A stretch of 28,805 nucleotides of DNA, taken from positions 1 to 28,805 of the IMG/VR virus record IMGVR_UViG_3300044982_000031; one strand, written 5' to 3'. The notes under the pieces were generated by a model that saw only the letters and a program-made list of their open reading frames with translations, was not told where the DNA came from and ran no database searches. Position numbers and translations under genes: made by a program. Each line of letters starts with the position of its first letter. Positions within the stretch are counted from its first letter, which is position 1. Origin of the DNA: a virus. This document shows positions 1 to 5,567 of this stretch, piece after piece.

Positions 1-111
1 CGATGCTTACGCTATACCGAGGCATTCGGAAAAGCACGCGATTTCCCGCAAGTCGACAGGGCGGCGAAAGTGCTACTAACAGAATTGATATGTAGGGAGC
101 TATGCGCCTAG
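1..111 (+). other. possible 3' end of a truncated ORF
   Basis: Frame 1 is open from the window edge to a TAG at 109-111, giving 36 codons with no recognisable motif. It would converge on the terminator at 160-188. The other two forward frames close earlier or have short ORFs. With no start visible and no homology that I recognise, this is only a candidate. I see nothing else in positions 1-159. Confidence 0.18.
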
Positions 112-159
112 CGTGCTCGCCTAGTGGCCTTCAAATTCCGAGGCGCAATGATAGCGGCG

Positions 160-188
160 AAAAAATAGGGCGCCACACGGGCGCCCTA
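160..188 (-). terminator. rho-independent terminator of the left minus-strand block
   Basis: A perfect 9-bp stem (TAGGGCGCC at 166-174 with GGCGCCCTA at 180-188) encloses a 5-nt loop. It is followed on the minus strand by a T-run, read as six A at 160-165. It lies 22 bases past the stop of the 211-483 gene and so ends the leftward transcript. Confidence 0.85.
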
Positions 189-210
189 AGCGATTTAAAC
201 GGCTATCGGA

Positions 211-483
211 TTAGGCGTCAGCGTCGCAAATTGAGCAACCGACATAGCCGCACTTGGCGGGCGGCGCCGCCTCTAACGCGCGTTGCGCGGCATCGATCCT
301 ATCCCATAGTTCGCCATGCTGGCGCCTGATCCGCTCGCACGATTGCGCCTCCTGATCATTGCCCATCTCGCGCGCAAGCTTCGCCCTTTCGCCCCATGCC
401 ATGGCGGCGGAATTCAACGCCATACGAACGTCTAAAGCTTCTGACGTAGTGAGCGCGACAATTACAGTCTGCGGTTGTGCCAT
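211..483 (-). CDS. small hypothetical phage protein with C-terminal cysteines
   Basis: A 90-aa product that I do not recognise. The middle (about residues 12-72) looks alpha-helical and charged. The last 15 residues contain three cysteines (KCGYVGCSICD) that could hold a metal or form a short zinc-binding tail. The ATG overlaps the TAA of the upstream gene (TAATG), so it is probably translationally coupled to the 483-677 gene. It is the last gene before the terminator at 160-188. Function unknown; an accessory early gene is inferred from its position. Confidence 0.7.
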   Translation of the reverse strand: MAQPQTVIVALTTSEALDVRMALNSAAMAWGERAKLAREMGNDQEAQSCERIRRQHGELWDRIDAAQRALEAAPPAKCGYVGCSICDADA

Positions 484-677
484 TAGATTGCCTCCACTAA
501 TTCAGCGGCAATCGAGAATTTACGGACGCGTCGCGACGCGTCGCACCGCACGTGAACTAGATCGCGGCCAATCTTAACCACTTCGCCATAGCGGTCGCCT
601 TGCATCCACGCGTCGGTTGCGGGATGGATTTTGACGCGGCGCCCAACTTGCGGGACGTTTTCAGATGACCTGTACAT
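483..677 (-). CDS. small KOW/SH3-like hypothetical protein
   Basis: A 64-aa product. The central part (residues 12-50: GRRVKI, then GDRYGEVVKIGRDLVHVR) has the alternating beta pattern of small KOW/SH3-like phage proteins of the type 'G..GeVvk.gr..v.Vr.D', which are common in phage early regions. Molecular role unknown. The start is chosen because the ATG at 675-677 directly follows GGAAGGCAACC, the leader shared by the early genes of this block. It is first in a two-gene unit with 211-483. Confidence 0.7.
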   Translation of the reverse strand: MYRSSENVPQVGRRVKIHPATDAWMQGDRYGEVVKIGRDLVHVRCDASRRVRKFSIAAELVEAI

Positions 678-724
678 GGTTGCCTTCCTTCAGTGACAAT
701 GTGTCACGCAATAGGTATGACACA
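678..724 (-). promoter_or_regulatory. leader of the 483-677 gene: hairpin and TGACAC box
   Basis: Next to the GGAAGGCAACC ribosome-binding leader is a 6-bp hairpin (GTGACA 693-698 / TGTCAC 702-707). Overlapping it is an inverted pair of GTGTCA/TGACAC boxes (701-706 and 718-723). The string CAATAGGTATGACACA (709-724) is almost identical to CAATAGGTTGACACA at 3856-3870, apart from one inserted base. A clean -35/-10 pair is not obvious, so promoter status is inferred from position and motif sharing. Confidence 0.45.
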
Positions 725-725
725 A

Positions 726-755
726 AAAGAGGGCGCCGTCTAGGGCGCCCTCTTT
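726..755 (-). terminator. rho-independent terminator after the DUF932 gene
   Basis: A perfect 12-bp stem (AAAGAGGGCGCC 726-737 / GGCGCCCTCTTT 744-755) with loop GTCTAG. On the minus strand the stem runs into five T (A-run at 724-728). It lies 18 bases past the DUF932 stop and insulates the two-gene unit that follows. The T-rich foot on the other arm could give some activity in the plus direction. Confidence 0.9.
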
Positions 756-773
756 GTCGCGAGTGCTAGCGGC

Positions 774-1820
774 TTAAGCTGGTATCAAAACTTTATCGCG
801 GAACAAGCTCTGATCAATGAGCGGAAATAGCAGGTTCATTGCCTTTCCCTTCATTTGGTCGCCGCTCCCAAATGTCCCGCTATCGAAACGCCCAACGGTT
901 TCGTTCGGGGCATTGCGCACTGTCCTGTCGTGATCCACGTAACGCGTCACGGATTGCAGCGCGGTCCAAACGTCATCCCGCTCTGAATTGCGCTCGCGTT
1001 GCGTGCGGCGATAGGAGGCGGCCAAATCTTGCGCGATGTTTTTAGTTCGCGTCGAAATGTCCGCCGCCTTCGCATCTGGCGCAACGCCTAGCAGTGTCGC
1101 AAAGAACGATTGAACGCTATCGCGCGTCATACTGGTCTGCGCCATCGCGTCTCCCATAGCCTTAAACTCGGCGAACGATTGCGCGATTTGGCCGAGCTCA
1201 CGCGCGACTTGACGCCCATCAAACCGCGTGTTGTGGCGCGTCTTAACCAGCGCCTTTGCGCTCATGTGCGCCGCTCGCAAAGTGTTCTGGCATACCGCGC
1301 GCGTCAGCGTTGCTTCGTTGCGCGTTGCTTGGCTTGCATCGAAGCTTGTCGACATGAGGAGGCGCGCAAGATGCCGGTCGCCAGCGATTTCTAACGAGCC
1401 GTTGAAACGAGCCGTGCACCATAGGCGTTCACCTGATCCGAGCACACCAGCGGCATCGATATGAAAACGGTCGTCAACTGTGATATAGTTCTCAAACCAG
1501 TCGAAAACGTCGGCGGGTTGCACTACCTGATAGCCGTCGCCAGCAATTCCCAGAATATGGCCGTTGTCTTGACGCGCCAAGAATTTTTTGTCGGTTTCGA
1601 CAAACCGATCTTCCGGCGCGATGTGATCAAAGGCCGGGCCGTTCAATGACGCAATGGCCGGAACCTTTTCCACGTGATAGGTGAGGCCCGCCGCCTTGAG
1701 CCATTGTTCGCGCGTTGCGCTTGCGTCTAATTCCTGCCCTAGCCGATGCCAGATTTCGGAGCGTTCGCCAGTGAACGCGAACGAATAGACGCCGTCTTTG
1801 TTTTCGATACCATGTGCCAT
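774..1820 (-). CDS. DUF932 phage/plasmid-like protein
   Basis: A 348-aa protein that matches the DUF932 / 'phage-plasmid-like protein' family by its opening MAHGIENKD and then WHRLGQELD (about residues 22-30), by 'GDGYQVVQPADVFDWFENYI' near residue 95, and by ARFNGSLEI followed by 'TSFDASQATRNEATLTRAVCQNTL' in the middle. Family members occur in phages and plasmids; the biochemical role is not firmly established. An upstream ATG at 1904 would add 28 residues, but that extension runs through the promoter and hairpin. The start at 1820 sits right after the GGAAGGCAAAACC leader and gives the family's usual N-terminus. It forms its own unit with promoter upstream and terminator downstream. Confidence 0.9.
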   Translation of the reverse strand: MAHGIENKDGVYSFAFTGERSEIWHRLGQELDASATREQWLKAAGLTYHVEKVPAIASLNGPAFDHIAPEDRFVETDKKFLARQDNGHILGIAGDGYQVVQPADVFDWFENYITVDDRFHIDAAGVLGSGERLWCTARFNGSLEIAGDRHLARLLMSTSFDASQATRNEATLTRAVCQNTLRAAHMSAKALVKTRHNTRFDGRQVARELGQIAQSFAEFKAMGDAMAQTSMTRDSVQSFFATLLGVAPDAKAADISTRTKNIAQDLAASYRRTQRERNSERDDVWTALQSVTRYVDHDRTVRNAPNETVGRFDSGTFGSGDQMKGKAMNLLFPLIDQSLFRDKVLIPA

Positions 1821-1904
1821 TTTGGTTTTGCCTTCCACATGAAAACAGCGTCGCGACATTGCGACGCTGTCAACTTCTGTAGCATGACACTTCGCCAGTG
1901 TCAA
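1821..1904 (-). promoter_or_regulatory. promoter and leader hairpin of the DUF932 gene
   Basis: On the minus strand, -35 TTGACA (1899-1904), a 17-bp spacer and -10 TACAGA (1876-1881) make a good sigma-70-type promoter. Just downstream is a second GTTGACA box, then a 10-bp perfect hairpin (ACAGCGTCGC 1845-1854 / GCGACGCTGT 1861-1870), then the GGAAGGCAAAACC leader and the ATG at 1820. The same order of elements precedes the 2186-2404 gene. Confidence 0.75.
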
Positions 1905-1925
1905 CTCTAACGCGCGACGATTGGT

Positions 1926-2189
1926 TTAGGCCAATTTCTCGCGACGCCAAACGCGCATTGTCTCGCGTGGCGTGACGCTACGCGTGAATTCTTCAATGCC
2001 CATGTAGCAGATGACGCCTCCCGTATATGAAAAGCTTGCGTTTGCGCCGTAGGGGCGAAAGAACGTGATTAGACCGTCTTCGATCTTTTTCACGATTGCG
2101 GTTCCATAGGGTCCGTCGAAAGCTTCCACGCAATCCGCGAGACGCAATTCGGATAAGGGAAGTTCCTTCCCGTTGAGATACTCAGTCAT
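1926..2189 (-). CDS. hypothetical protein
   Basis: An 87-aa product of unknown function. It looks beta-rich, with short strands around VEAFDGPYGTAIVKKIEDGLITFFRP, and could be a small SH3-like fold. The ATG at 2187-2189 overlaps the TGA of the 2186-2404 gene (ATGA), so it is coupled to it. An in-frame upstream start would extend it into the previous gene and is less likely. It is the last gene of this short unit. Confidence 0.65.
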   Translation of the reverse strand: MTEYLNGKELPLSELRLADCVEAFDGPYGTAIVKKIEDGLITFFRPYGANASFSYTGGVICYMGIEEFTRSVTPRETMRVWRREKLA

Positions 2190-2404
2190 TGCACCGCCTC
2201 CGCGCGACCATTTCGCCACACATGGGAAACAGGATCGCTGCTTTCGCCAGCGTTCCTATTCTCGGCGCCGCCCTTGCAACCCATCCAACGCGATTGCAGA
2301 TCAGTGGCGTACGCCAAAGCTTCATCGGCTGTCGCGAAGCGCAAGCCATTGCCGCTCCACTTGTCTTCGCCGATGCCTTTGATTTGAGGAATAAAGCTGG
2401 TCAT
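2186..2404 (-). CDS. small conserved phage hypothetical protein
   Basis: A 72-aa product with 'FATADEALAYATDLQSRW' (residues 23-40) and a C-terminal 'SSDPVSHVW'. This pattern (F.T..EA..YA..L..RW ... S.DPV...W) is one I recognise from small uncharacterised phage proteins. Function unknown. The start follows GGAAGGCAAAACC. It is first in its unit, coupled by ATGA to the 1926-2189 gene. Confidence 0.7.
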   Translation of the reverse strand: MTSFIPQIKGIGEDKWSGNGLRFATADEALAYATDLQSRWMGCKGGAENRNAGESSDPVSHVWRNGRAEAVQ

Positions 2405-2487
2405 TTGGTTTTGCCTTCCGTGGAAAATGAGTTGACGGCGCGACTCGCGCCGTCAACCTATATACATGACACTTTGCGCCGCGTCAA
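2405..2487 (-). promoter_or_regulatory. promoter with perfect 27-bp palindrome in the leader
   Basis: Minus-strand -35 TTGACG (2482-2487), 17-bp spacer, -10 TATATA (2459-2464). The -35 overlaps the TGA of the upstream gene. Immediately downstream is GTTGACGGCGCGA-n-TCGCGCCGTCAAC (2431-2457), a perfect 13-bp inverted repeat around one base. It could be a protein operator or an RNA hairpin at the transcript start. The GGAAGGCAAAACC leader and ATG follow. Confidence 0.8.
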
Positions 2488-3137
2488 CCAGCTTGTTTTT
2501 GCGCCGTCTTGACGCGGTCGATTTCAGTCTGCAACGCCTTCGCGAGTTCGCGCAGACGATAAATCGACATGTTCGCGGCAATCGTCGCGGCGATTATTTT
2601 CGTGCTGTCCTGTTTCAGATCGAACAGGGAGCCGTCTTTTTCCGCCTTGTGCTTCCACTTGTCGCGCTCCGCAGCAACCGCCTCTAACTCGCGTTCGAGC
2701 GCCTTGGAGCGCGGCTCCTTTTTTTCGGCGGGGTCTTTTTCGCCTTCGCGTTGCGTGCGCTCCCAATGGCGGCGCATTGTCGTTGGATGGTTCGCGTTGT
2801 CGCGCTTGGTCGCGCCCATGTTCTGGCGCAACCGCTCCAACTCCTCGACATGGTCGACGCACCACATGGCGTGGGAACGCGTCGCCTTGTCGATGACGCG
2901 TAGCCATTGCCGCGCGTCCAGCCATTCAGCGAAAGCTTTGTTGTAGCGAGCGCCGACTGGTTCGTTCGTGCCCGACCGCAGCATCGCCTTGTTGCGGCCA
3001 ATCGCCATCAAGCGGCCGATGGCGAGCCAATCACTCCATTGCTGGCCTTCGCTGAGATGCTTGGCGGCGGCCTCCGCTTCGCGTTCGATGCGAGCCTCGT
3101 ACTCGCTATCGACCGCCTCTTGGATTGCGTCGGTCAT
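2484..3137 (-). CDS. hypothetical coiled-coil phage protein
   Basis: A 217-aa protein with high helical content. Residues about 1-105 contain 'WSDWLAIGRLMAIGRNKAM' and a Trp-rich helix pair. Residues 125-175 are a highly charged coiled coil. The C-terminus (about 185-212) has 'MSIYRLRELAKALQTEIDR'. The architecture resembles uncharacterised phage early proteins, and I cannot assign a function. The ATG overlaps the TGA of the upstream 3134-3352 gene (ATGA). The -35 of the next unit is embedded in its stop codon region. Confidence 0.75.
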   Translation of the reverse strand: MTDAIQEAVDSEYEARIEREAEAAAKHLSEGQQWSDWLAIGRLMAIGRNKAMLRSGTNEPVGARYNKAFAEWLDARQWLRVIDKATRSHAMWCVDHVEELERLRQNMGATKRDNANHPTTMRRHWERTQREGEKDPAEKKEPRSKALERELEAVAAERDKWKHKAEKDGSLFDLKQDSTKIIAATIAANMSIYRLRELAKALQTEIDRVKTAQKQAG

Positions 3138-3352
3138 GATCCAAGCGCCTCCACTTTCGCAGCGACTTTCAACAGCTCAGCGACCGGCAGCGAGAGAATG
3201 CAATCTCCGTTGCCGTGGCCGTCATCGAAATAGACCGAGAACATGAGGACGCCGCTTGGCGGATCGGTTGCGACTTCCAGCGAAGTCACCTTGAAACCAG
3301 CGTCCGCAATCGCAGCGATTTTTGACGCGTGATAGACAGGTTGCGCTTTCAT
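3134..3352 (-). CDS. small hypothetical protein
   Basis: A 72-aa product. An upstream in-frame ATG at 3478 is rejected because the extension crosses the palindrome and leader. The ATG at 3350-3352 sits right after GGAAGGCAAACCCAA. Residues 25-55 have an amphipathic beta pattern (VLMFSVYFDDGHGNGDCI) followed by a helix. Function unknown. It is the first gene of a two-gene unit with 2484-3137. Confidence 0.7.
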   Translation of the reverse strand: MKAQPVYHASKIAAIADAGFKVTSLEVATDPPSGVLMFSVYFDDGHGNGDCILSLPVAELLKVAAKVEALGS

Positions 3353-3446
3353 TTGGGTTTGCCTTCCATTTGAGGCGCGAGAACCGCCGTGAGCGGCCTC
3401 GCGCCATGGAAGTGTAACACATATAGGTTGACAGTCAACCCTATAT
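3353..3446 (-). promoter_or_regulatory. promoter/operator palindrome and nested leader hairpin
   Basis: ATATAGGTTGAC-A-GTCAACCCTATAT (3421-3446) is an almost perfect inverted repeat, one extra base in one arm. It contains a minus-strand -35 TTGACT (3433-3438) spaced 16 bp from -10 TACACT (3411-3416), so a bound regulator would block the promoter. The leader then carries GGCGCGAG (3374-3381) / CTCGCGCC (3398-3405) with a nested GCCG-TGAG-CGGC, followed by GGAAGGCAAACCC and the ATG at 3352. Confidence 0.7.
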
Positions 3447-3502
3447 CGCGCCCGAGAAAATCCGAGGATCGTTCTCAAATAATTCCCAAAAAAAATCTGT
3501 TC

Positions 3503-3787
3503 TTAATCCACGACCCACACGTGAATCGTGATCGACACGCCGCGCGTTGTGATCCCTTCGTGGCTGCGCTGCTGTTCGCCAATCGAGGCGCGATACCAGC
3601 CATCACCGCGCGACGCGGCGGCGATGAAACCGACTGACCCCGCTTTCTCGTATCGCCGGGCGGCGGCAATCTCGGCGACTTTCTTCGCCGCATCCATTGC
3701 GTCGGTCGCTTCAACCGGAACAACGGCGAAGTGATCTTCGTCGCCGGGCCGCACTGAGTGATGACTAACGTCCGCTGCGTATCTCAT
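3503..3787 (-). CDS. hypothetical protein
   Basis: A 94-aa product of unknown function. It has an alpha/beta feel: 'HFAVVPVEATDAMDAAKKVAEIAAA' near residues 20-44 resembles a beta strand then a helix, and the C-terminus ends in beta-like 'ITTRGVSITIHVWVVD'. The ATG at 3787 is chosen over the one at 3871 because it follows GGAAGGCAACC at the right distance and the longer version would run through the leader hairpin. It is transcribed divergently from the 3923 gene. Between its stop and 3446 I see only an A/T-rich tract (3486-3494), without a stem. Confidence 0.7.
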   Translation of the reverse strand: MRYAADVSHHSVRPGDEDHFAVVPVEATDAMDAAKKVAEIAAARRYEKAGSVGFIAAASRGDGWYRASIGEQQRSHEGITTRGVSITIHVWVVD

Positions 3788-3922
3788 GGTTGCCTTCCTT
3801 TTCACGATGACGCCGTGACGGATGGCGATGACCAAGCGTTCATGCGGCGTCATGTCAATAGGTTGACACATTGCGCGAACGAGCGCAAGAGCAAGCTGTC
3901 AAACCCAACAGGAGGCAAACCA
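3788..3922. promoter_or_regulatory. divergent control region with TGTCAA-TAGG-TTGACA operator
   Basis: This gap separates the leftward and rightward blocks. TGTCAA-TAGG-TTGACA (3853-3868) is an inverted repeat near its middle. On the left-gene side, ATGACGCCG (3807-3815) and CGGCGTCAT (3845-3853) can pair as a 9-bp leader hairpin around 29 nt. On the right side, AGGAGGCAAACC precedes the ATG at 3923. I cannot pick a confident -35/-10 pair for either direction. Confidence 0.5.
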
Positions 3923-4135
3923 ATGGACAGGGACGAGCATCTCGCATGGTGCAAACAACGTGCGCTCGAATATGTCGACGCTGGCGAGCTTGCCAACGCC
4001 GTCGCCAGCATGGGCAGCGACATGGCCAAGCATCCCGAATTGGGAGCGAATCAGTATCTCATGATGCTTGGATTGCTCCACGTTGACGCTGGCGACAGCT
4101 TGGCGGTGCGGCGCTGGATCGAGGGCTTCCGATGA
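3923..4135 (+). CDS. small conserved phage hypothetical protein
   Basis: A 70-aa product beginning MDRDEHLAWCKQRALEYVD and containing 'NAVASMGSDMAKHPEL' and a closing 'RRWIEGF'. This combination is familiar from a small uncharacterised family in many actinobacterial and proteobacterial phages (typically about 70 aa). Function unknown. The start at 3923 follows AGGAGGCAAACC; the longer upstream reading frame runs through the divergent regulatory gap. It is first in the rightward early unit and its TGA overlaps the next ATG. Confidence 0.8.
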   Translation: MDRDEHLAWCKQRALEYVDAGELANAVASMGSDMAKHPELGANQYLMMLGLLHVDAGDSLAVRRWIEGFR

Positions 4136-4350
4136 GCGAGCTTTTCGATGTCTGGCAATATCTGCCCGACGACTGGCACGAAAAAGTCGGCGAAAACCTG
4201 TCGGCCGAGGACGCCGTCAAACTGGCGCACAGTTACACGACCAGACCGGCGGCGCAGATGGGCGTGATCCGCATGGTTCGCATCATCGGCCTCGATGACG
4301 ACAGCGTGTGTTTTGAATGGCAATTCGGCAAGGGAGTAACCTTCAAATGA
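4132..4350 (+). CDS. hypothetical protein
   Basis: A 72-aa product, unrecognised. The N-terminal half is acidic and helical (SELFDVWQYLPDDWHEKV); the C-terminal half has a beta hairpin pattern (GVIRMVRIIGLDDDSVCFEW). It starts in an ATGA overlap with the preceding gene and ends in another with the next, so three genes form a coupled operon. Confidence 0.65.
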   Translation: MSELFDVWQYLPDDWHEKVGENLSAEDAVKLAHSYTTRPAAQMGVIRMVRIIGLDDDSVCFEWQFGKGVTFK

Positions 4351-4667
4351 ATCACCCGACCGTCATCATCCTCGACATGCGCTACGCGGACCCGAACTAT
4401 GTCGGGTTCATTCCGACGTTCCTCGACCTTGACGATCCGCGCCCGGCGAGAGAGCAATTCGCCGAGCGTTACGTCCATGGCGGTTGGCATCCGCAAGAGG
4501 GCTTTACCAACCGCGACGGGACGCCGATCCTGCACTATCCCGGCGATCCGCCGTTCGAGCCGATAGCCGTCATGCGGCTGCGCGAGGAAATGATCTTCGT
4601 CTATCTCTACGGCTACGTGTCGATTTTCCAGCCGGACAACACCTTCGAAGCGTGCCGGATGGATTGA
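4347..4667 (+). CDS. hypothetical protein
   Basis: A 106-aa product with no family that I recognise. It contains 'HPTVIILDMRYADPNYVGFI' at the start and a YVHGGWHPQEGF segment near residues 48-59, followed by 'PILHYPGDPPFEPIAVMRLREE'. It looks like a compact soluble globular protein. The start is the ATG at 4347, overlapping the upstream TGA (ATGA), not the upstream ATG at 4317, which lies inside the previous gene. Its own stop codon overlaps the -35 box of the next promoter. Confidence 0.65.
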   Translation: MNHPTVIILDMRYADPNYVGFIPTFLDLDDPRPAREQFAERYVHGGWHPQEGFTNRDGTPILHYPGDPPFEPIAVMRLREEMIFVYLYGYVSIFQPDNTFEACRMD

Positions 4668-4719
4668 CAAGCGACACGTGTAAAGCGTATAGCTTGACAG
4701 TCACCAGAGGAGGAAGGCA
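4664..4719 (+). promoter_or_regulatory. promoter with GTTGACA-type box upstream of the 4720 gene
   Basis: -35 TTGACA (4664-4669), 17-bp spacer, -10 GTATAG (4687-4692), then CTTGACAGTCACC (4693-4705). As with the minus-strand promoters, a second TTGAC box touches the downstream edge of the -10, and the leader ends in AGGAGGAAGGCA before the ATG. The -35 overlaps the TGA of the 4347-4667 gene. Confidence 0.75.
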
Positions 4720-4974
4720 ATGAAATATCTATGCGCCGCCGTTGTCGCGCTCGCGCTTGGCGGAACTGCGAACGCGCAACTGAGTATGCGGGGCTCGCCG
4801 ACTGACGGCTACGAACGGGGCTGGGATCAAGGCTACGAGGCACTCAATCCGGGGCAGCGTGGCCCGGTCTTTTACTCCCGGCCGTATCTCCGCGACCCAC
4901 TCGACAGTCGGAGCGATTTCCAGCGTGGAATTGCCGATGGCGCGGAACGCGGCCGAGAAGACAGCGGCGAGTAA
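4720..4974 (+). CDS. small exported hypothetical protein
   Basis: An 84-aa product with a clear Sec signal peptide: MKYLCAAVVALALGGTANA, cleavage likely after ANA at residue 19. The mature 65 residues are charged and Tyr/Arg/Asp-rich (DGYERGWDQGYEAL ... FQRGIADGAERGRED) with no domain that I recognise. A periplasmic role during infection, such as superinfection exclusion or lysis help, is possible but speculative. It has its own promoter, a strong AGGAGG site and hairpins downstream, so it forms a single-gene unit. The signal peptide has no lipobox cysteine at the cleavage site. Confidence 0.7.
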   Translation: MKYLCAAVVALALGGTANAQLSMRGSPTDGYERGWDQGYEALNPGQRGPVFYSRPYLRDPLDSRSDFQRGIADGAERGREDSGE

Positions 4975-4978
4975 AAAA

Positions 4979-5050
4979 CGCCTCCGGTATGACCCGGAGG
5001 CGAAACCCTATAAGCATGGCGCCCGGTCCCGCGACAGGACCGGGCGGTTT
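4979..5050 (+). terminator. two tandem hairpins after the 4720 gene
   Basis: CGCCTCCGG (4979-4987) / CCGGAGGCG (4994-5002) is a 9-bp stem. CGCCCGGTCC (5020-5029) / GGACCGGGCG (5037-5046) is a 10-bp stem followed by GTTTCGCGTTT. The second is the better plus-strand terminator but its T-tract is interrupted. The first is preceded by six A, so it would have a T-run only in the minus direction. Confidence 0.55.
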
Positions 5051-5071
5051 CGCGTTTAGCACGAGGCTCCC

Positions 5072-5416
5072 ATGCCTGACCACCCTGAGTTGCCTTGGCC
5101 CGAGCTGGAGGAAAGCGTCGCCTCGATTGACGCGACGCTGAAAGACGAACACTCGGTCGCCATCGCCATCGCCGAGAGCTTGGACAAAATCGGCGGCGAG
5201 CTGAACGTCATCCGCCGCATGGCCTTCCCGCCCAAGCACGCCGCAGAGCCGCTGGCCGCGCCGATCCCGCCGGGCACCGCAGCGCAGGGCTATCTGTCAA
5301 GCCGCTGGAATCGACGCAATGGAACCGTGTACGGTGTGACGCTCACAGGAGACGAACATGCCGTCAAAGAAAATCCCCGAAGACGTAAACAATCACGAAT
5401 TGGACCCGTTGCTTGA
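5072..5416 (+). CDS. hypothetical protein at the start of the late block
   Basis: A 114-aa ORF. The first 65 residues look real and helical: acidic 'PELEESVASIDATLK' then 'IAIAESLDKIGGELNVIRRM'. The last 20 residues overlap the 5358 gene in another frame and are Arg-rich, so the tail may be unimportant. The ATG follows GAGGCTCCC. Its position two genes before terL makes a small-terminase or packaging role conceivable, but I see no DNA-binding motif. Confidence 0.55.
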   Translation: MPDHPELPWPELEESVASIDATLKDEHSVAIAIAESLDKIGGELNVIRRMAFPPKHAAEPLAAPIPPGTAAQGYLSSRWNRRNGTVYGVTLTGDEHAVKENPRRRKQSRIGPVA

Positions 5417-5567
5417 CGCGCTGCTGATCCATCTCCCGGCGCCCGGCGACTATTTCTCTCTCAACGACCGCCAGCTTTGGCTGCAAATGTGCGAGCTGTC
5501 GTTCCAACTCGTTTACAGCAACGAACCGGACCAGACCGACATAGGCGAGCATCCGCACGGTGGCTAA
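5358..5567 (+). CDS. small acidic protein upstream of terL
   Basis: A 69-aa acidic product (VNNHELDPLLDALLIHL ... FSLNDRQLWLQMCELSFQLVY) with two predicted helices. The start has a good site, AGGAGACGAAC-ATG. It overlaps the previous ORF by 59 bases and ends 8 bases inside terL. Candidate for a minimal terminase small subunit by location only; too short for a typical TerS with HTH. Confidence 0.55.
   Translation: MPSKKIPEDVNNHELDPLLDALLIHLPAPGDYFSLNDRQLWLQMCELSFQLVYSNEPDQTDIGEHPHGG

Noticed and set aside
85-150. tRNA-like string TTCAAATTCC near 130-139
   Set aside because: Flanking bases do not form a T-arm or acceptor stem; no cloverleaf.
3486-3494. T-run of a terminator after the 3503 gene
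   Set aside because: Eight or nine A/T bases in a row but no stem precedes them on the minus strand.
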